NCBI GenBank assembly: GCA_030512295.1
Contig: JAULSR010000002.1
Coordinates: 3,224,001 to 3,288,000 of the forward strand
DNA: 64,000 nt
Reading direction: 5' to 3'
Origin: Bombardia bombarda
Taxonomy: Eukaryota; Ascomycota; Sordariomycetes; Sordariales; Lasiosphaeriaceae
Shown here: positions 58,471-64,000 of the stretch, piece after piece
How the letters are laid out: each line of letters begins with the position of its first letter
How positions within the stretch are numbered: the stretch's first letter is position 1
Made by a program: the position numbers and the translations under genes
The notes under the pieces: generated by a model
Databases searched by the model: none
The model's input: only the letters and a program-made list of their open reading frames with translations
What the model was told of the DNA's origin: nothing

Positions 58471-61400
58471 TTAATCCCGGGGCGCCCTGGCATTATTCAA
58501 ACCTTCTTGCACAGCAGCAAGAATGAGCTCTCTGGCCTTCTCCACGCCCTCCTTGGTACCGATGACCTCGATAGCCTCACCCTGGCCCTGGTCGCGAGGG
58601 ACAGTGATCTTGCAGCCGCTCTGCTTGCGGATCGAGTTCACCTTGCTGCCACCTTGGCCAATGACAAAGCGGTGTGTCCTGGGGTCAGGCAGGATCAGGT
58701 AACCAGTAGCGGTCTGCTTCTTTGCCTGCTCAAGGGCCTGCTCAAGGGCCTTCTTTACCTTCTGAATATTATCGGGAGAACCACGGAGAACCCAAGGAAT
58801 CTCACCCTCTTCGGTAGAGGTTTGCTCAACCACATTCCAGGAGTGGACATCAGCGGTCGCCTCAGGTTCGTCTGTGATCAGAGGAAGCGCACCGCCGTTG
58901 GCACGTGTGCTGGCAGGAGCAGCGGGCTTGGAAGGGATGGACTCTCCAGCATGGTCAACAGTGACATGATGATCGCTCTTCATCTTCCGGAAGAACAGAC
59001 CGTTGTTGGCGATGGTGTGGTGCACGGCACGGGGAACCTGGACGGTTTCGCCCTGTTGCTCCTTGACCAAGGTCTCAATATGGGCCTTGGCCTTCTCAAC
59101 ATCAGCGGGCTTGCCGACGATCTTGACGCTGGTTTGCCCGCTGCCTTGCCGGGGAATATCAATTGCGACCTTGAACTCGGACTCGAGTCCTCGCTTGACG
59201 TCACCGCCGCGTCCAATCAGAGTTCTATGCTTCTCAGTAGGGACGTCCAGAACCTCGGTCACTTGGCTCTGACGCTCGGATACCAAGGCCTCGATCTGTG
59301 CAATGATCTTGTCCACAACATCAGTGCGGCCTTCAACCTTGATGGTGTTTCCGTCAGCGTCCTGCTTGGGGAACTGAATAGTGCGCGCGAGTTCGCGCCC
59401 AGTAGGACCACCAGCCTTGGCCACCATGTCACGGAGGTTGGCACCTGGATTATGTTAGCATAAACATCTCAGAGAGCAAGGTTAATCTTGTGCAAACTCA
59501 CCACCGGCACCAATCAGGCTCTTGTGGTAAATCTTATCGACCTCAATGGTCTTGACAACCGTATCCTCGAAGACCGCCTTCTTCTCTTCCAGGATCTTCT
59601 TAGCAGCAGCAACCTGTGCCTTGCCACCCTTGAGCTGGATCTCGACGATGCCATCTTGTGCCTCTCGCGCACTGGGGATATCAATCCTCGCCCCAGTCGC
59701 CTGGCGCAGTTCATCCAAAGCAGCACCTCCCGAACCGATTAGGGATGGTATTTGCTTCTGCTGAACAGAAACGGTGGCGGTAAACGAGTTGTCCTTGAGA
59801 TATTGCAGCAGCGATAGAATCTCATCACGCGCCTCGTCAGCACCTCTCTTGGGTCCCCGCACCATAACCTCATCAGGAGCTTGCTGACGACGAGCCTTTC
59901 CAGCATCACTGGCAGACTCTGCGACTGAGTCGTCATCCTTGGCAGCTTTGGCACTACGGGGGAAGAAGATCAGAACCTTGTATCGAGTCTGCAGTCTGTT
60001 AATCTGGCCGCCCTGAGCACCAATGAGCTCCCGATGGAACTTGGGGTCGATCTTGAGGATATGGGTAGCTTCGTCCTGTAGTTGGCGACCAAGAGCAAGA
60101 ATATGTGTCTTGGCGACCTCCGCCTTAGCCTTGGGTCCCCTCAACTCAACCTTGCCATCCTGAACTTGGATGTCAACGTCAAATTTCTCCCGAAGCTCGC
60201 GAATGTTGCTGCCGCCCTTGCCAATGAGATGGTTGGCAAACTTCTGCGGGAATTCGAATTCCAAGGTGAAGCCACGTTCTTTCTCGTCCTCCTTCTCCTG
60301 CTCAATGAATGCGCGGCACTTTTCCGCAAGAGCCTCGACGGGAGAACGGGGTCCATGAATCTTTACGGTTGTTCCAACATTGGATACACGGACGGGGATC
60401 TGGCTGGGGTCCCTGTTCTCCTGCTCCTTCTTGATGAACTTCCGGAGCTTGTCGTGAAACTTCTGGGGCACCTCGATGGATTCAGCGCTGAGAGCCTCTT
60501 GCTTGTTGACCAAATCCAGAATGTGCTTCTGGGCTTCCTGCAGCCATTTCTGCATCTCAGTCACGTCCGACTGGCTCGGCTGGGCCCGTGGTACCTCGTA
60601 GCTGTCGGGGCTGGAAGGCCCCTCGTAAACCAGGAGGAGAGGAGAGTTAGCATCCGAGGCCTCCGGGACGACCAGATGAACCCTATAGTCCTGTCTAACC
60701 TGGGGCTGGACCTGAGTTCGGAAGTACGAGTAAAAGAAGGGATCCACAGGAACGGTAGCCATTCGCGCGGGAGGATGACCCTGTACCAGGTTCTTGATTT
60801 CGCTTTGAACCGTAATAGTGTTCTTGGGATCACGCGAGTATAGCTCCCAAGGAAGGGCATTACCGTTAGCAAAGGGCGTGTTGAAGTGTACACTGTACAG
60901 TCTCTCGAGTCGTTCAATCTCCCGTCTCTGGCGAAGGTAGCGAGTGATATTCCGGGCGTGGGCAGCAGCACCGTTAGGCGCTTGGCGGTGGATACGAGCG
61001 ATGTCGATGTTTGAACACTGCATATTCATGGCCAAAGCAATTGCTCTATCTGCGCCAGCCTGTATGTTCTCAGGAGGTCCGATAATGGTCACCTGGTCAT
61101 CATCTTCGCCTTCGGGGAAGACAATGGTGCATCCGGTATCCTCGAAGAACTGGTCAACAGGAACACCCAAGTCGCCAATAATGAACTGGTGACGACCTTG
61201 CTGGATGGGCAGTTGATCGATAGTAAGGTGACGACGAAGTTCTTCGGCACGGCGCTCAATGTCGGCCCGAGCAGCTTGGACAGAAGCGCGATCACCAGCC
61301 AGCTGGATTGGGTTGTCGTTGGGTGCAGATGAAAACACTGGACGCTCGCCTTCGGTTGGCTTTTGCGGAGCAGCGGAGGTCCAGGCCTGGTGAGGAGGCA

Positions 61401-62499
61401 CGCGGATCTGGACTCCATTATCTTCCTCAAGTTTGCTCACGAGACTGTTCTTGGGGCCAGCAATGAAGGGATAGAACTCTGCGGGAATATCCTTCAACCG
61501 GGCGTTGACATTGGCCGCTCTTTCGCCAGCGATCTTGAGGATGGCATCTCGCGCCGTGGCAGCCGACAAAGCATTGCCCTCTACGAGAACATCGATCATG
61601 CCATCCTCATCGTCGTCGTCGACCGACGGGTTCTCCTCCACCTTGGGCAGCTGGATCTTCGCGCCCGACTTCTCTTGCAATGACTTGATGGTGGATCCTC
61701 CCTTGCCAATGATGTGTGCCCTTGCCGATTGGGGAATCGGTACCTTGACAGATTGCTGGGGGTGTGTTAGCTTCGGTTAGGAACCCTGTAGAAGAGTACA
61801 AGGAAAAGGAGGGAGGGATCTGGGTCTGACCTTGGTGCCGATTTGGTTGACCAAATCCTTCAGGGCCTGCTGGGCAATATCCTGGGTGCCCTGCGCCTCA
61901 AACTTGTACTTGCCATTGCCCAACGTAGACATGCTAATGTTGGCCCGACCCCTCCGGTTTAGGTCCTTAATGATATCAGGAAGCGGCCGCTTCAACTGGT
62001 TGCGGGCAAGCACGTGCTGGGGCTCCAGATACAGAGTCTCGATGTTGCGGCCCGGAATTGATACCCTCGGTGGCCCGTGCTGTCCGGAGCCGGTCGGGGT
62101 GCTGACGCCCGAAGCCGGCGTTGAGGTGCGCGGGGTCCCATTGACGGAGCTGGCGCCATTGGTCGTGCCATTGGCGCTGGTCTTCGCACCCCAGATGGGT
62201 GCAACACTGGCATTGGCCTTGCCCTTGGGCGCGCCCAATTCCGGAAATAGTTCATGCGACTGCGTGTCCAGGCTGGGCAACGGGGCTTGAGCCTTTGGCT
62301 TTGCAGCCGGCTTGGCGGCTGGTGTGGGCTCAACCCATGATGGCTTGGGCTCGCTGGCAGATGCTTCCACACTTGGCGGTACAGGCCTGTGGAGCTCTTC
62401 GTCCTCGACCTCCTCGACGATTACACGATGTGCGTTCGCGGCGGTGTGCTGTTGTAGGAGCTGGCTGGCAGCTGAGGGCTCGGCGCTGGTGTCAGCCAT
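58471..62499 (-). CDS. SCP160: Vigilin/Scp160-like multi-KH RNA-binding protein
   Basis: Three exons (61831-62499, 59502-61755, 58471-59444) with 75- and 57-bp introns, both with CTAAC branch sites, join to 1298 aa; yeast Scp160 has 1222. The N-terminal 170 residues are low-complexity. KH domains then follow in series; their GxxG loops are visible as IIGKGG, IAGPKN, IIGDLG, LIGKGG, LIGAQG, LIGSGG, LIGAGG, LIGRGG and VIGQGG. At least one copy is degenerate (IANNGLFF). The second intron falls inside the LIGAGG loop. Known role: vigilins bind mRNA and ribosomes at the endoplasmic reticulum and affect translation and chromosome segregation. The ATG at 62499 is followed by MADTSAEPSAASQ. Confidence 0.93.
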
Positions 62500-64000
62500 G
62501 ATGGCGATGGGCGATGGAATTGTGTCGGGGGGACAATGATGGACGATACGTGGCTATCGTAATCTGCAAGAAGCTCGACTTCCACCTGTTCTCATCCACA
62601 CAAGGTTAGGATACGGCACTAACAGCAAGAACAGGAAGCCCCTCGGCCAAGTGAATGTCGATCACTGGGGCAGTGGCAGAAGTGGGGGTAGAGGCAGGTG
62701 CACTTACGCCCTTAACAAGCAGCAGAGAGATATATTAGAGAGAGGAGAGGATGGAGAATGGCGAGAGACAGATCAGTTGCGCAAGAAGGAGAGTTCGAGG
62801 GGCGAAGCTCGTGCGGAGGCGTATGGGGTCCGGTGGTGGATTGGGGCTGGAGGTCTGAGACTCGGTAATGGAGAGTTTTCAACAAGATTAGGAAAAGTCA
62901 AAATGGGGGCAGCAGAGTTACTGCCTAGAACATGATGCACAAGAATCGAATTGGCGGCAGTCTGCTCCAAAGTGTAGAAGATGACGACGCAGAGACGGAT
63001 GGCAGCAAGAACGAAGAGGCCAGACAACGCGAGGTGAAAGTTGCTCAGAAATGGGGTCGTGATTGTTCCAGGAGCGAGTGGAAACAATTCTTTAGCTTCA
63101 CCAGAAATTTGTCTGTAATCTGTCTCGGTCAGGAAAGGCCAGCGCTACATGGCTCCTTAGCTCCATAACCCCCAATCCCAGCCCCACTCTACGCCAGATC
63201 AAGCCACTCAACCGCTCTAGCGCCTCGGAGGAACGCCTGGACGCCTCAGAACGACGCCTCTCCACTGTCAAACTGTCCCAGAGAACACCTCAGACGCCAG
63301 ACGTCAGACGGCAGCACTACCTACCTACTCATGTTACTCGGCCTTGTCACTTGTCGTAGCTGCAGGTGGTTGCTATTTACGCATCTTTGACAGCGGCTGC
63401 CTGTCGCTTTCAAGGCAAATAAAATTTTGACGGCTACCTATTCTTTTTTTTCTTCTTTTCTTCTTTAGGCAGGTGATAGAGTGCCTCTCAGTCACCTGCT
63501 CGACGCATCACGCGTCTTTCCACGTGCATGAATGTTAGGGCTCAGGTTCCGTGTATCACCAGTAACACCAGCGCATTCTAGTCCATTCGAGCTCCTACAC
63601 GGAGAACCGAGGACCCAAGGCAAGGGTGGCTTGCAACCGAGGAACCTGGAGTATTAGTATTCTATGCGATCCTATATACCTTAGGTTTTAGAGCCTGCAT
63701 TCTCAAGTTCAATTCTCATATTGTCCCATACAGCCCCTCTCTGAAACGACCCAATTGGTGCGCACATGCTATCTTGCAAACAAGACATTGACTCTAGAGT
63801 CTAGGAGAGGACGAGGGATCAAATATGTTTATCTCTCAACAATGAGTGTCAAATGATATATACTGGATATGTTGGAATTGAAGAAGAAAAAGACAATTGC
63901 CCCTTTGCGTCTTTGTACGCAAACACCTGGCCCAGGTGGGACAGAACGGTACTATTCAGTCTCGACATTCAAGTGTCGTATGTCCCTTTTTAATCCCCTA
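62500..64000. other. Vigilin upstream region, right edge
   Basis: Promoter and leader of the vigilin gene. The frames at 62651-63168 are short and mutually overlapping. The last 500 bases are AT-richer without a coding signal. Confidence 0.6.

Overview
The window is nuclear DNA of a filamentous ascomycete (Pezizomycotina), most likely a Sordariomycete. The genes have short introns of 50-90 bp with GT donors, CTAAC/CTGAC-type branch sites and AG acceptors. The proteins are fungal orthologues (CPC1, GCN20, RSC9, SFT1, vigilin/Scp160, Ysc84). Many genes are separated by several kilobases with no convincing coding sequence. The species call is an inference; nothing here fixes the genus.

Layout. 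1-1697: left flank, simple repeats, no gene. 1698-5235 (-): large serine-rich fungal protein with an 18-bp first exon. 5236-13107: gene-free. 13108-15485 (+): GCN20 ABC-F protein. 17244-18065 (-): bZIP activator cpc-1, preceded by a leader with two upstream ORFs and by two TGA(C/G)TCA sites. 21460-23141 (-): conserved fungal membrane protein with a frame break in a G-rich tract. 24919-26999 (-): ADGF/CECR1-type adenosine deaminase. 27000-34154: gene-poor, with a tiny spliced gene at 32352-32554 (+) for a 48-residue secreted peptide with six cysteines. 34155-35690 (-): Ysc84/Lsb3-type actin-binding SH3 protein. 37062-37415 (+): SFT1 SNARE. 38394-40332 (-): SMAP/Age2-type ArfGAP. 41311-42001 (+): methionine-R-sulfoxide reductase. 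42297-44305 (-): fungal orphan with three tandem 33-residue repeats. 44740-44825 (+): tRNA-Arg(UCU) with an intron. 45512-48692 (+): RSC9-like chromatin remodeller subunit with a frame break. 48693-55049: gene-poor. 55050-56213 (+): mitochondrially targeted short-chain dehydrogenase. 56900-57211: promoter-like block with a possible orphan micro-ORF. 58471-62499 (-): vigilin/Scp160. 62500-64000: its upstream region.

Functional links. GCN20 and CPC1 are neighbours and convergent. In yeast, Gcn20 with Gcn1 activates the kinase Gcn2, and eIF2-alpha phosphorylation then raises translation of Gcn4 (CPC1 here) through leader uORFs. Both the trans-regulator and the uORF-controlled target lie within 5 kb. 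Several other genes serve membrane traffic or actin (Ysc84, Sft1, ArfGAP), but these are ordinary housekeeping neighbours rather than a metabolic or defence cluster. No transposon, CRISPR array or secondary-metabolite cluster is visible.
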